From: Candidatus Nanohaloarchaea archaeon
GTDB lineage: Archaea > Nanohalarchaeota > Nanosalinia > Nanosalinales > JAHENU01
Direction of reading: 5' to 3'
DNA length: 7,290 nt
Assembly: GCA_018609855.1 (NCBI GenBank)
Contig: JAHENU010000086.1
Span: 1 to 7,290 of the forward strand
Part shown: positions 1 through 5,601 of the stretch, piece by piece
Layout: every line of letters begins with the position of its first letter
Numbering within the stretch: the first letter of the stretch is position 1
Notes under the pieces: model-generated
Database searches by the model: none
The model's input: the letters and a program-made list of their open reading frames with translations, nothing else
Told to the model about the DNA's origin: nothing
Made by a program: the position numbers and the translations under genes

Positions 1-387
1 AACAACAACATGCAAATCACCGGAGCGCCGGTCTTCCAAGGCCCTCAAGGCAATACAGCGCGCTTTTCCAAATTCTGCTCCTCAGAAGGCATTCAGCGCT
101 TTAATGTCTCAGGCAACACGTTGGCCGGCTGTCCCCACGTCGACCCAGTCAGAGGCATGCAGCGGTTAGTTATGGTCTCGCAAAATCAGAATGGCCAATT
201 GATGGACCAAGATGTCAATGCGACCTTAGTACAATTGTATTTGAGAGATGGGGCTGCTATGCCCGAATTTGAAAAAGTCGAGGAAGCGTCTAATGGCTTT
301 GTGAAAATGTGGAAGGTCAACTATCCGGACTGGGTAGACAAACGATTACAACAATATCGATCGGGGGAGAAAGAACCACCGTTTTAA
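1..387 (+). CDS. aglB: C-terminal end of probable AglB/STT3 oligosaccharyltransferase (partial)
   Basis: The frame is open from the first base and the gene starts upstream of the window; the ATG at position 10 is internal, preceded by three Asn codons. AglB/STT3 enzymes transfer a lipid-linked glycan to Asn in N-X-S/T sequons on the outer face of the membrane. What I see is a soluble tail without membrane segments. The stretch TLVQLYLRDGAAMPEFEKV followed by GFVKMWKV resembles the usual ending of archaeal STT3 proteins, where a short 'LYxxDG...F..V' helix-turn is followed by a closing beta strand (VKIxKV). The catalytic WWDYG-type motif would lie upstream and cannot be checked. The next gene makes the lipid-linked sugar donor, which supports the call. 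Two sequons (NVS, NAT) occur in the tail. The identification rests on the C-terminal pattern plus neighbour, so it is moderate; another extracytoplasmic glycosylation protein is possible. Confidence 0.55.
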   Translation, partial: NNNMQITGAPVFQGPQGNTARFSKFCSSEGIQRFNVSGNTLAGCPHVDPVRGMQRLVMVSQNQNGQLMDQDVNATLVQLYLRDGAAMPEFEKVEEASNGFVKMWKVNYPDWVDKRLQQYRSGEKEPPF

Positions 388-432
388 CACAAAGAGCGAA
401 ACTGTCTAATAATTTCGTACAGACAGAACGAT

Positions 433-1410
433 ATGGTATCGTTAGGACCAGTACTGCTGGCGTACGGGGCCATTTTTCTCTTAGCTCTCTTAGTCACGAA
501 AGCGTGGCAGAAGTTGGCGTTTCGTGCTGGCCTGACCACTGTCGATCAGAATAAAGATAACAAACCAACGATCGCAGAGCCAGGCGGCTTGGCAGTACTT
601 TTGTCATTTCTCTTGGCAGTATTAGGCTTTGTATTCGTAAAAACATACATACTGGAGAGTCAAACGCATCTGGTAGAAACATTCGCTCTCCTCCTCTCCA
701 CACTATTAGCCGGCTCGTTAGGATTTGTCGATGACGTATTAGGCGGGAAGTTAGGCTTTTCACAAATCCAAAAAGTGATATTGACTGGTGTGGTAGCCAT
801 ACCTTTAGTAGTAATTAGCGCCGGTAACACTACAATCGCTGTGCCTCTCATCGGTACTATTACCATAGGCTTGCTCTACCCATTAATAATTGTGCCCATT
901 GGCATTATCGGCGCGACCAATGCCTTTAACATGATAGCCGGCCTGAATGGCCTGGAGGCGGGCATGGCAGTAATTATGTTAGCCACATTAGGAATTGGCA
1001 CCTATTTAAACAACGTCCTTTGGCTCACGTCACTGGTATTTGGCATGGTTGTCATCCTGCTGGCCTTCCTCCGGTATAACACTGTCCCTGCTTCTATTCT
1101 GGTTGGTGATTCCTTTACCTATGCATTGGGTGCCTTTATTGCTACTGTCGCTATTCTTGGGGATGTGCAATGGCTGGCAGTATTCCTTTTTCTCCCGTAT
1201 TTTATTGAATTAGTGTTGAAATATCGGGGTAAGTTCGATGTGCAAGCCTTTGGGCACCCAGATGCAGGGAAACTCTACCGGCCCTACGACACTATCTATT
1301 CATTGAATCATATCTTCATGACCGGCCGATCTGAACGCAGTATTGTGTGGACACTGTGGTCAATAGAAATGGCCATAGCTGTCTTAGCGGTATTGGTGCT
1401 GTATTGGTAA
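433..1410 (+). CDS. UDP-GlcNAc:dolichyl-phosphate GlcNAc-1-phosphate transferase-like protein (glycosyltransferase family 4, DPAGT1/ALG7-like)
   Basis: A polytopic membrane enzyme of the polyprenyl-phosphate sugar-1-phosphate transferase family (MraY/WecA/DPAGT1), about ten hydrophobic segments in 325 aa. It should load the first sugar phosphate onto a dolichol-type lipid. Motifs visible: DQNKDNKPTIAEPGG (residues 38-52, nucleotide/lipid site region), GFVDDVLG with D100-D101 (metal-binding Asp pair), TNAFNMIAGLNGLEAG (162-177), and YNTVPASILVGDSF (215-228). The 162-177 motif matches the eukaryotic/archaeal 'NAINILAGINGLE' form rather than the bacterial N-x-x-DG form, so a role in N-glycosylation is more likely than peptidoglycan synthesis. 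The C-terminal loop has PYDTIYSLNHIFM, an archaeal variant of the last cytoplasmic loop. It follows the AglB-like gene by 45 nt and precedes secF by 38 nt. No Shine-Dalgarno is apparent; an AT-rich TAATAATTT (407-415) lies about 22 nt before the ATG. Which sugar is used cannot be told from sequence. Confidence 0.88.
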   Translation: MVSLGPVLLAYGAIFLLALLVTKAWQKLAFRAGLTTVDQNKDNKPTIAEPGGLAVLLSFLLAVLGFVFVKTYILESQTHLVETFALLLSTLLAGSLGFVDDVLGGKLGFSQIQKVILTGVVAIPLVVISAGNTTIAVPLIGTITIGLLYPLIIVPIGIIGATNAFNMIAGLNGLEAGMAVIMLATLGIGTYLNNVLWLTSLVFGMVVILLAFLRYNTVPASILVGDSFTYALGAFIATVAILGDVQWLAVFLFLPYFIELVLKYRGKFDVQAFGHPDAGKLYRPYDTIYSLNHIFMTGRSERSIVWTLWSIEMAIAVLAVLVLYW

Positions 1411-1418
1411 AACAAGGC

Positions 1419-1426
1419 TTTAAATA
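1419..1426 (+). promoter_or_regulatory. possible TATA box of secF
   Basis: TTTAAATA lies in the 38-nt GPT-secF gap and is centred about 26 nt before the secF ATG, the distance expected from an archaeal TATA box to its start site. A purine run GGGGAGGG (1431-1438) sits between it and the ATG and could instead be a Shine-Dalgarno. If the TATA box is used, the message would be leaderless and the purine run would not be transcribed. The two readings exclude each other at this promoter, although readthrough from GPT could still use the purine run. Confidence 0.35.
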
Positions 1427-1448
1427 CTTTGGGGAGGGTGTTCGAAAC

Positions 1449-2315
1449 ATGGCCCTGGAAAAAGCCTTTACGCATCTCTGGACCCATCTCCGTACCTATT
1501 TCACCGTGTTCGTTGCTATAGTCATCGGAGTGGCAGTATTACTCGGGTTTAGTGCAGCGAATGGCACAATGGTACCGCTAGGAATTGAATTTTCAGGTGG
1601 CACTGAAATTATCGCCCAAGTTTCCTCTCAAGACAGAGGAATATTCCAATCAACCATAGGCCGACTCAGCGGTGAGTCAGTAGCAGTGCGTGAAGTAACT
1701 CGAGGAGGAGAGCAATGGGTGTCAATGGAGACACAAACACAGTTAGAACAATCACAAGTACGCTCGGCGTTGAATACGAATAATGTTACTGTCAATGGAT
1801 TAAGCATTCGCACTGTTGGTGCAGCCGTATCGTCTTCATTCTTCACAGAAGCTATGCGGGCGGTAGCTGTGGCGTTTGGTATTATGGCCGCTATCATTTT
1901 CATTGCATTTCGCACCGTTATTCCATCACTAGCCGCTATTGCCGCTGTGATCACAGATGTAGTAATAATAATTGCTCTGATGTATGTATTCGCAATCCCG
2001 TTAACCTTTGGCTCGCTAGCGGCGTTGTTAATGATAATTGGCTATTCAGTGGACACTGATATTCTTATGTCTGCCCGAGTGTTACGGAGACGAGAAGGAA
2101 CATTATTTGACCGGTTTTATGATTCTATGACAACAGGCCTTACTTTCTCTTTAGCCTCGCTCTCTGCATTTATAGTGCTGGCGCTGATCTCTACCTCAAC
2201 TATCTTAGATCAAATTGCGTTCGTTATCATTTTTGGCTTGATTGGTGATATACCGGCAACGTGGATACAAAACATGTGGATATTGCAACGGTATGCAGTA
2301 CAAAAATTTCAGTGA
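1449..2315 (+). CDS. secF: protein-export membrane protein SecF
   Basis: SecF pairs with SecD to assist Sec-dependent export, using ion-motive force to help pull substrates outward; archaea lack SecA but commonly keep SecDF. The 288-aa product has TM1 at about 17-36, then GIEFSGGTEI (45-54), the SecF form of the 'G-D/E-F-x-GG-T' motif. An external domain follows, about 55-128 with one sequon (NVT at 112). Five more membrane segments come next (about 135-275). The hallmark IGYSVDTDILMSARVLRR spans 197-214, with the TM4 Asp residues, and GDIPATWIQNMWILQ (266-280) is close to the end. I chose the ATG at 1449 because the protein then starts with a short amphipathic cytoplasmic stretch before TM1 and has GGGGAGGGTG 8 nt upstream. 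The longer in-frame start at 1347 would run through the GPT gene and adds 34 residues unlike SecF. It is 5 nt from secD, hence one transcript. Confidence 0.93.
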   Translation: MALEKAFTHLWTHLRTYFTVFVAIVIGVAVLLGFSAANGTMVPLGIEFSGGTEIIAQVSSQDRGIFQSTIGRLSGESVAVREVTRGGEQWVSMETQTQLEQSQVRSALNTNNVTVNGLSIRTVGAAVSSSFFTEAMRAVAVAFGIMAAIIFIAFRTVIPSLAAIAAVITDVVIIIALMYVFAIPLTFGSLAALLMIIGYSVDTDILMSARVLRRREGTLFDRFYDSMTTGLTFSLASLSAFIVLALISTSTILDQIAFVIIFGLIGDIPATWIQNMWILQRYAVQKFQ

Positions 2316-2320
2316 TGTAA

Positions 2321-3793
2321 ATGGAATGGAAACAACTCTTCATGGATTGGCGTATCATTCTTCTCATTGTAGCAGTCATTGGCGCCATAGTGGCTATTCA
2401 GCCACACTATGTGGAAACTAAGCAAGGGGAAGTAACGCTAGCTACGAATATACGAGAAGGACTTGATTTACAAGGAGGAAGCCGAATTCTGGCCACTCCT
2501 GCCCGGAATGTAACGCAAGAGGAGATGGATCAAATCGTGGAGGTGCTACGATCTCGTGTCAGCGCATATGGATTACAAGAAACAAAAATTCGGCCCGTCC
2601 AAAATATACAGCAAAAATTAGTGCAATTAGAAGTAGCAGGTGGCAATATATCGCAATTGGAAGATTTAATCGCACAACAAGGTCGGTTTGAGGCACGTAT
2701 TCCTTTCAATATTTCCGACACCACATCCATATCTCTCGGTGATCGGACATATACCGCAGAAGTGGTACAACAAAACACTACAACATTCCTTGCTATGAAT
2801 AATACGAGGTATGCTCAAGGACAAGAATTAACACTCTCTACAGGGGCACAGAATATAACTGCGTTCGTATACAATACGTCAGAAAACACAGTGCAATTGC
2901 ATTTTGTAGCTTTCACTGGAGAAGATATTGTACAAGTAATAAAAAGTACACAAGAAGGTGCCCGCATCCAACAGTCTCAAAATGGTTGGCAATTCCAATT
3001 TCCTGTATTAATTTCAAACACAGCTGCTCAGAGAATGTTTGCAGTTACACAACATTTATCAGTAACACAGTTCGGCCAAAATGCGTATTTAAATGCCCCG
3101 TTACAATTTTATTTAGACAATGAACGGACGAATTCGCTGCAAATCGCTTCTTCGTTCAAAAACAATCCGGTCGAACGGCCTTTGATTTCAGGTGGTGAAC
3201 AAACAGAAGAAGCTGCTGTACAATCAATGCAATCAATGCAGTCTATTCTCGTTTCAGGCAATTTACCGACCCAATTAGAAATCGTCAGTTCAGGCACTAT
3301 TGCTCCCTCCTTAGGACAAGAATTTGCTCGTACTGCTATGCTTGCAGTGTTTTTGGCCATTGGTGCTGTCAGCATAGTAGTATTTATTAGATACAGACGG
3401 CCTGCGATTGCCTTCCCCATTCTTATTACAGCATTATGTGAAGTGGTTATTGTGTTAGGGGTAGCATCTGCGATTCACTGGACAATAGATCTCGCAGCAA
3501 TAGCCGGTATTATCGCTGCTGTCGGAACTGGGGTGGATGATCAAATCGTCATTACGGATGAACGGTTACGGCGCAAAGAAGTAGCAGGAACTCGAGCACG
3601 GTTAAAACGCGCCTTCTTTATTATATTCACCGCATTCTTCACAACAGCAGGCGCTATGTTACCATTAGCTTTTGTTGGTGCGGGAGCAGTGACTGGGTTT
3701 GCCCTCACTACAATAATCGGTGTGTCTATCGGAGTCGGGATTACACGGCCGGCATATTCCAGGGTGCTACATTATATTGAAGAGGATACATAG
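2321..3793 (+). CDS. secD: protein-export membrane protein SecD
   Basis: Partner of SecF in the SecDF complex. The 490-aa product has TM1 at about 11-27, the SecD motif GLDLQGGSRI (47-56), a large external P1 domain (about 57-335), and five more membrane segments. Visible C-terminal signatures are SSGTIAPSLGQEFAR (323-337), AAVGTGVDDQIVITDERLRR (399-418) with the paired TM4 Asp residues, TTAGAMLPL (441-449), and GITRPAYSRVLHYIEE (473-488). Length and order secF-secD fit archaeal SecDF. Its start lies 5 nt after the secF stop with only a weak upstream GTGAT, suggesting translational coupling. Two oddities: seven N-X-S/T sequons are crowded into residues 63-187, and a 9-bp tandem duplication (3221-3238) gives QSMQSMQS at 301-308. 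Codon choice is slightly more AT-rich than in GPT/secF. Confidence 0.94.
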   Translation: MEWKQLFMDWRIILLIVAVIGAIVAIQPHYVETKQGEVTLATNIREGLDLQGGSRILATPARNVTQEEMDQIVEVLRSRVSAYGLQETKIRPVQNIQQKLVQLEVAGGNISQLEDLIAQQGRFEARIPFNISDTTSISLGDRTYTAEVVQQNTTTFLAMNNTRYAQGQELTLSTGAQNITAFVYNTSENTVQLHFVAFTGEDIVQVIKSTQEGARIQQSQNGWQFQFPVLISNTAAQRMFAVTQHLSVTQFGQNAYLNAPLQFYLDNERTNSLQIASSFKNNPVERPLISGGEQTEEAAVQSMQSMQSILVSGNLPTQLEIVSSGTIAPSLGQEFARTAMLAVFLAIGAVSIVVFIRYRRPAIAFPILITALCEVVIVLGVASAIHWTIDLAAIAGIIAAVGTGVDDQIVITDERLRRKEVAGTRARLKRAFFIIFTAFFTTAGAMLPLAFVGAGAVTGFALTTIIGVSIGVGITRPAYSRVLHYIEEDT

Positions 3794-3794
3794 T

Positions 3795-3806
3795 CCAAAC
3801 GTTCGG
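3795..3806 (+). repeat. TTCGGA palindromic motif, copy 1
   Basis: CCAAACGTTCGG, an imperfect palindrome, begins 1 nt after the secD stop and fills most of the 17-nt gap to the convergent NAC stop. It is one of five copies of a shared 12-mer close to CCRAAYRTTCGG. Its function is unknown. The stem is too short and lacks a T-run, so it is not a convincing terminator. Confidence 0.6.
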
Positions 3807-3810
3807 AGAA

Positions 3811-4140
3811 TTATTGGTGTTGGAGTGAGAGTATAGCTTCCGATATATCATCAGTGTGTGCTAACGCGTCTTTTGCAGTTGCTTCTGAAACATTAGCCTT
3901 TTCCATAACTAAAGCCACATCTTCTGCAGATACTGTTTCTTTTTGCTTCTCTTCTACATCTCCTTGAATTTGAAAGGTTTCTGTTCCTTGCATACGTATC
4001 TTTGATACATGAGGTTGTGATATTTCAAACACAGAATCCTCTGTCTCTATCGTAACTTTAGTGGCAGGGATTTCTTCAGTTTCCATGCCCATCTGTTTCA
4101 TCATTTTTTCCATTTGCTTGTTATTCATATTCGGGAACAT
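3811..4140 (-). CDS. nac: nascent polypeptide-associated complex (NAC) protein, archaeal alpha-type
   Basis: Archaeal NAC is a homodimer that binds ribosomes near the exit tunnel and contacts nascent chains. From the ATG at 4140 the product is 109 aa. It opens with MFPNMNNKQMEKMMKQMGM, matching the family opening (M-x-P-x-MNPRQM-x-x-MMKQMG), then a NAC beta domain (about residues 25-62, ATKVTIETEDSVFEISQPHV and TETFQIQGDVEE) and a C-terminal UBA domain (about 70-107, VSAEDVALVMEKANVSEATAKDAL...ISEAILSL). An in-frame ATG at 4164 would add MFSLSAKS and has GGAG 10 nt upstream. I prefer 4140 because it restores the family N-terminus and has a TATA-like CTTAAATGT about 25 nt upstream. It is convergent with secD and divergent from orc1, so its promoter shares the candidate origin region. 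Functionally it suits the neighbouring export genes. Confidence 0.9.
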   Translation of the reverse strand: MFPNMNNKQMEKMMKQMGMETEEIPATKVTIETEDSVFEISQPHVSKIRMQGTETFQIQGDVEEKQKETVSAEDVALVMEKANVSEATAKDALAHTDDISEAILSLQHQ

Positions 4141-4160
4141 ACTTTTAGCTGAAAGCGAAA

Positions 4161-4169
4161 ACATTTAAG
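4161..4169 (-). promoter_or_regulatory. possible TATA-like element of the NAC gene
   Basis: Read on the minus strand this is CTTAAATGT, centred about 25 nt before the ATG at 4140, the leaderless spacing also seen at secF and orc1. A competing TATA-like TTATATTAA (minus strand, 4230-4238) lies about 70 nt before the upstream ATG at 4164 and would give a transcript with a leader. Sequence alone does not decide between them. Confidence 0.28.
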
Positions 4170-4176
4170 GTAATCT

Positions 4177-4188
4177 CCGAAAGTTCGG
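4177..4188 (-). repeat. TTCGGA palindromic motif, copy 2
   Basis: On the minus strand this reads CCGAACTTTCGG, followed by AGATTACC. It sits 8 nt from the first ORB-like repeat and upstream of the NAC gene. It matches copy 1 through the central TTCGGAGA, which suggests a shared element longer than the 12-mer. GGAG within it could serve as a ribosome binding site for the alternative NAC start at 4164. Confidence 0.55.
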
Positions 4189-4196
4189 GCAGTGCG

Positions 4197-4217
4197 ACTC
4201 CTTTGTTTCATTTGCAA
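4197..4217 (-). repeat. ORB-like repeat A
   Basis: On the minus strand it begins TTGCAAATGAAACAAAGGAG. It matches repeat B at 19 of 21 positions in the opposite orientation. The layout TTxCA, three bases, GAAAC, then a purine-rich run ending in a G-string, parallels archaeal ORBs (core TTCCANTGGAAAC followed by a G-string), recalled from memory rather than aligned. It would be bound by the Orc1/Cdc6 winged helix and AAA+ domains. Confidence 0.6.
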
Positions 4218-4231
4218 AACAAGTCTTGTTT
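4217..4231. repeat. perfect 7-bp inverted repeat next to ORB-like repeat A
   Basis: AAACAAG, one central T, CTTGTTT. It abuts repeat A and runs into the AT-rich TTAATATAA. A protein dimer site or part of the unwinding region are possible; a 1-nt centre rules out an RNA hairpin of this size. Confidence 0.5.
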
Positions 4232-4253
4232 AATATAACCGTCTTCACACTCT

Positions 4254-4294
4254 ACAACAACAACAAAAAACAGCAAACAACAACAAACAACAAC
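4254..4294. repeat. CAA-rich, T-free tract
   Basis: Forty-one bases made only of A and C apart from a single G at 4273, mostly ACA/CAA triplets interrupted by an A-run. It lies between ORB-like repeats A and B. It would be a low-stability, unstructured strand-asymmetric tract, suitable as an unwinding or loading strand, or as an unstructured leader if transcription starts upstream of it. It is not a CRISPR or VNTR-type array: unit length is irregular. Confidence 0.6.
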
Positions 4295-4299
4295 CTCAA

Positions 4300-4320
4300 T
4301 TCCAAATGAAATAAAGGAGT
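4300..4320 (+). repeat. ORB-like repeat B
   Basis: Begins TTCCAAATGAAATAAAGGAG on the plus strand, in inverted orientation to repeat A. TTCCA + 3 nt + GAAA + A/G-rich run + GGAG fits the ORB pattern best of the three boxes here. The G-string end points toward orc1. Confidence 0.62.
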
Positions 4321-4340
4321 GAGCGAGTACAAACGATCTG

Positions 4341-4351
4341 TTCATTTGGAA
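4341..4351 (-). repeat. partial ORB-like repeat C (mini-ORB type)
   Basis: On the minus strand TTCCAAATGAA, identical to the first 11 bases of repeat B and forming a perfect 11-bp inverted repeat with it across 30 nt. The following bases lack a G-string, as in the shorter mini-ORBs. It abuts the TATA-like element of orc1, so a bound initiator could repress its own gene. Confidence 0.55.
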
Positions 4352-4354
4352 AAC

Positions 4355-4366
4355 TAATAAATAAAG
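4355..4366 (+). promoter_or_regulatory. probable TATA box of orc1-dp1
   Basis: TAATAAATAAAG, preceded by purine-rich GGAAAAC (possible BRE), is centred about 26 nt before the orc1 ATG, predicting a leaderless or very short leader transcript. AGGAG at 4378-4382 lies only 3 nt from the ATG, which is short for a Shine-Dalgarno. Confidence 0.45.
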
Positions 4367-4385
4367 TATAGGGCCACAGGAGAAC

Positions 4386-5594
4386 ATGGATCAAAAATCA
4401 TTACAAGACATGTTTTCCGAATATTTGGAAAAAACAAGCATATTCAAGAATAAAAACGCATTGTCATTACAATTTCAACCTGAAGAAATTCAACATAGAC
4501 AGAATCAAATCAACGAGTTGGCAGGCATTCTCACCCCAGCATTAAGACAGATTAATCCATCAAACATATTTATATATGGTTCAGTGGGCACAGGCAAAAC
4601 ATTAACGGTGAATCACGTTGCAGAAGAACTCCAAAAAACCGCGCAGAGCCACAACGTTAACATTAAATTATTATATTTAAATTGTAAGATGAAGAAAGTC
4701 GCTGATACTGAATACAGAGTTCTTTCACAATTAGCACGTGAATTAGGGGAAACAGTGCCTTCGACTGGCCTTCCTACCGAAGATGTATATAATAGGTTTT
4801 TCCAAAAACTGGATGAAGAATACAGCCAAATTATTATAATGTTAGACGAAGTCGACGCATTATACAAAAAAATTGGCGATAATTTTCTATATACATTGAC
4901 TCGAATGAATGAGCAGCTTGTGAATGCACAAGTAAGTATGATTGGTATCTCCAATGACCTGAATTTCACCCAATACATGGATTCACGAGTGAAATCATCA
5001 CTTTCAGAAGAAGAAATTATATTTCCACCATACAATGCATTTGAACTGGTTGACATTTTACAAGAAAGAGCTCAGCTTGCTTTTACGGAAGGAGTTATTC
5101 AGGACGGCGTTATTCAAATGTGTGCAGCAGTAGCCGCACAAGATCACGGTGATGCCAGAAGAGCTTTGGATTTATTAAAAGTAGCTGGGGAGCTGGCTGA
5201 ACGCGCACAAAAAGAAGAAATTACTACTGAAGATGTAGAAGCTGCTCAAGAAAAAATAGAAAAAGACAAGACGTTTGAAGCAGTAACTGCCCAAACAAAA
5301 CAAAAACAATTACTTGTGTATGCGATACTAGATCTGTACCAGGAATATGGCACTATGTTATCGACAGGCGACGTATACAAAAAATACACTGATTTGTGCA
5401 AAAAAACGGGCATGTCTCACCTTACATCACGACGTGTATCAGACCTCATCTCTGAGCTAGATATGCTAGGCATTATAACAACAAGCGTTATCTCTAAAGG
5501 TCGATATGGACGTACCCGACACATCACATTAAATATTTCTGATGAAATAGTAGAGAAAATCGAACAGCACTTAAAAGAACGATTTTATTTATAG
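4386..5594 (+). CDS. orc1: Orc1/Cdc6 replication initiator (AAA+ ATPase)
   Basis: Archaeal Orc1/Cdc6 binds origin recognition boxes and helps load the MCM helicase. The 402-aa product shows an AAA+ module with Walker A GSVGTGKT (65-72), Walker B IIIMLDEVDALY (149-160), sensor 1 at GISND (187-191, N190) and sensor 2 GDARRALDLL (255-264). A C-terminal winged-helix domain follows (about 305-400). Its wing KGRYGRTRHITL (371-382) is typical of the DNA-contacting hairpin. The N-terminal stretch to about residue 30 matches the usual 'sIfxdxxxLxxxyxPexixHRexqi' opening (SIFKNKNALSLQFQPEEIQHRQNQI, 18-42). Length is normal for the family. The gene adjoins ORB-like repeats upstream and DP1 7 nt downstream. 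The weak SD and TATA spacing suggest leaderless initiation. It is more AT-rich than the GPT/secF genes. Confidence 0.96.
   Translation: MDQKSLQDMFSEYLEKTSIFKNKNALSLQFQPEEIQHRQNQINELAGILTPALRQINPSNIFIYGSVGTGKTLTVNHVAEELQKTAQSHNVNIKLLYLNCKMKKVADTEYRVLSQLARELGETVPSTGLPTEDVYNRFFQKLDEEYSQIIIMLDEVDALYKKIGDNFLYTLTRMNEQLVNAQVSMIGISNDLNFTQYMDSRVKSSLSEEEIIFPPYNAFELVDILQERAQLAFTEGVIQDGVIQMCAAVAAQDHGDARRALDLLKVAGELAERAQKEEITTEDVEAAQEKIEKDKTFEAVTAQTKQKQLLVYAILDLYQEYGTMLSTGDVYKKYTDLCKKTGMSHLTSRRVSDLISELDMLGIITTSVISKGRYGRTRHITLNISDEIVEKIEQHLKERFYL
4417..4428 (-). repeat. TTCGGA palindromic motif, copy 3 (inside orc1)
   Basis: On the minus strand CCAAATATTCGG, within orc1 codons 11-15 (S-E-Y-L). It is the only copy inside a gene and the one with a T at the sixth position. 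Its coding constraint could produce it by chance, so this copy is less certain than the intergenic ones. Confidence 0.35.
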
Positions 5595-5601
5595 TGGTAT
5601 T

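Larger units (their letters stand above)
4177..4354. other. candidate chromosomal replication origin upstream of orc1/cdc6
   Basis: This is the core of the divergent intergenic region between NAC and orc1. It contains an inverted pair of ORB-like repeats (4197-4217 and 4300-4320, 19/21 identical) around an 82-nt AT-rich spacer, roughly two thirds A+T. The spacer holds a TTAATATAA stretch and a T-free CAA tract. A third partial box lies at 4341-4351. In many euryarchaea the origin lies directly beside cdc6, often near DP1, as in Pyrococcus, and consists of inverted ORBs flanking an unwinding element. The G-rich ends of the pair point outward from the spacer. The layout is seen; the origin role is inferred. 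Confidence 0.6.

Noticed and set aside
402..426. Hairpin CTGTCT...AGACAG between the AglB-like gene and GPT
   Set aside because: Only six base pairs with a 13-nt loop and no T-run; more simply explained by chance than as a terminator.
309..554. Plus-strand open frame bridging the AglB-like gene and GPT
   Set aside because: It overlaps both genes out of frame and has no domain or start signal; there is no sign of a frameshift in either gene.
494..763. Minus-strand open frame inside GPT, and similar minus-strand frames inside secF, secD, orc1 and dp1
   Set aside because: They lie antisense to well-supported genes, lack recognisable motifs, and are cysteine/serine-rich translations typical of antisense reading.
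1347..1448. Longer start for SecF at 1347
   Set aside because: The extra 34 residues overlap the GPT gene and do not resemble SecF; the ATG at 1449 has a purine run 8 nt upstream and gives the usual SecF N-terminus.
4141..4164. Upstream start for NAC at 4164
   Set aside because: It adds eight residues before the family's normal MxPxMN opening. It has a GGAG 10 nt upstream, so it is not excluded, but family N-terminus and TATA spacing favour 4140.
4254..4294. CAA tract as a CRISPR or microsatellite array
   Set aside because: No spacers and no constant unit; the triplets are interrupted irregularly.
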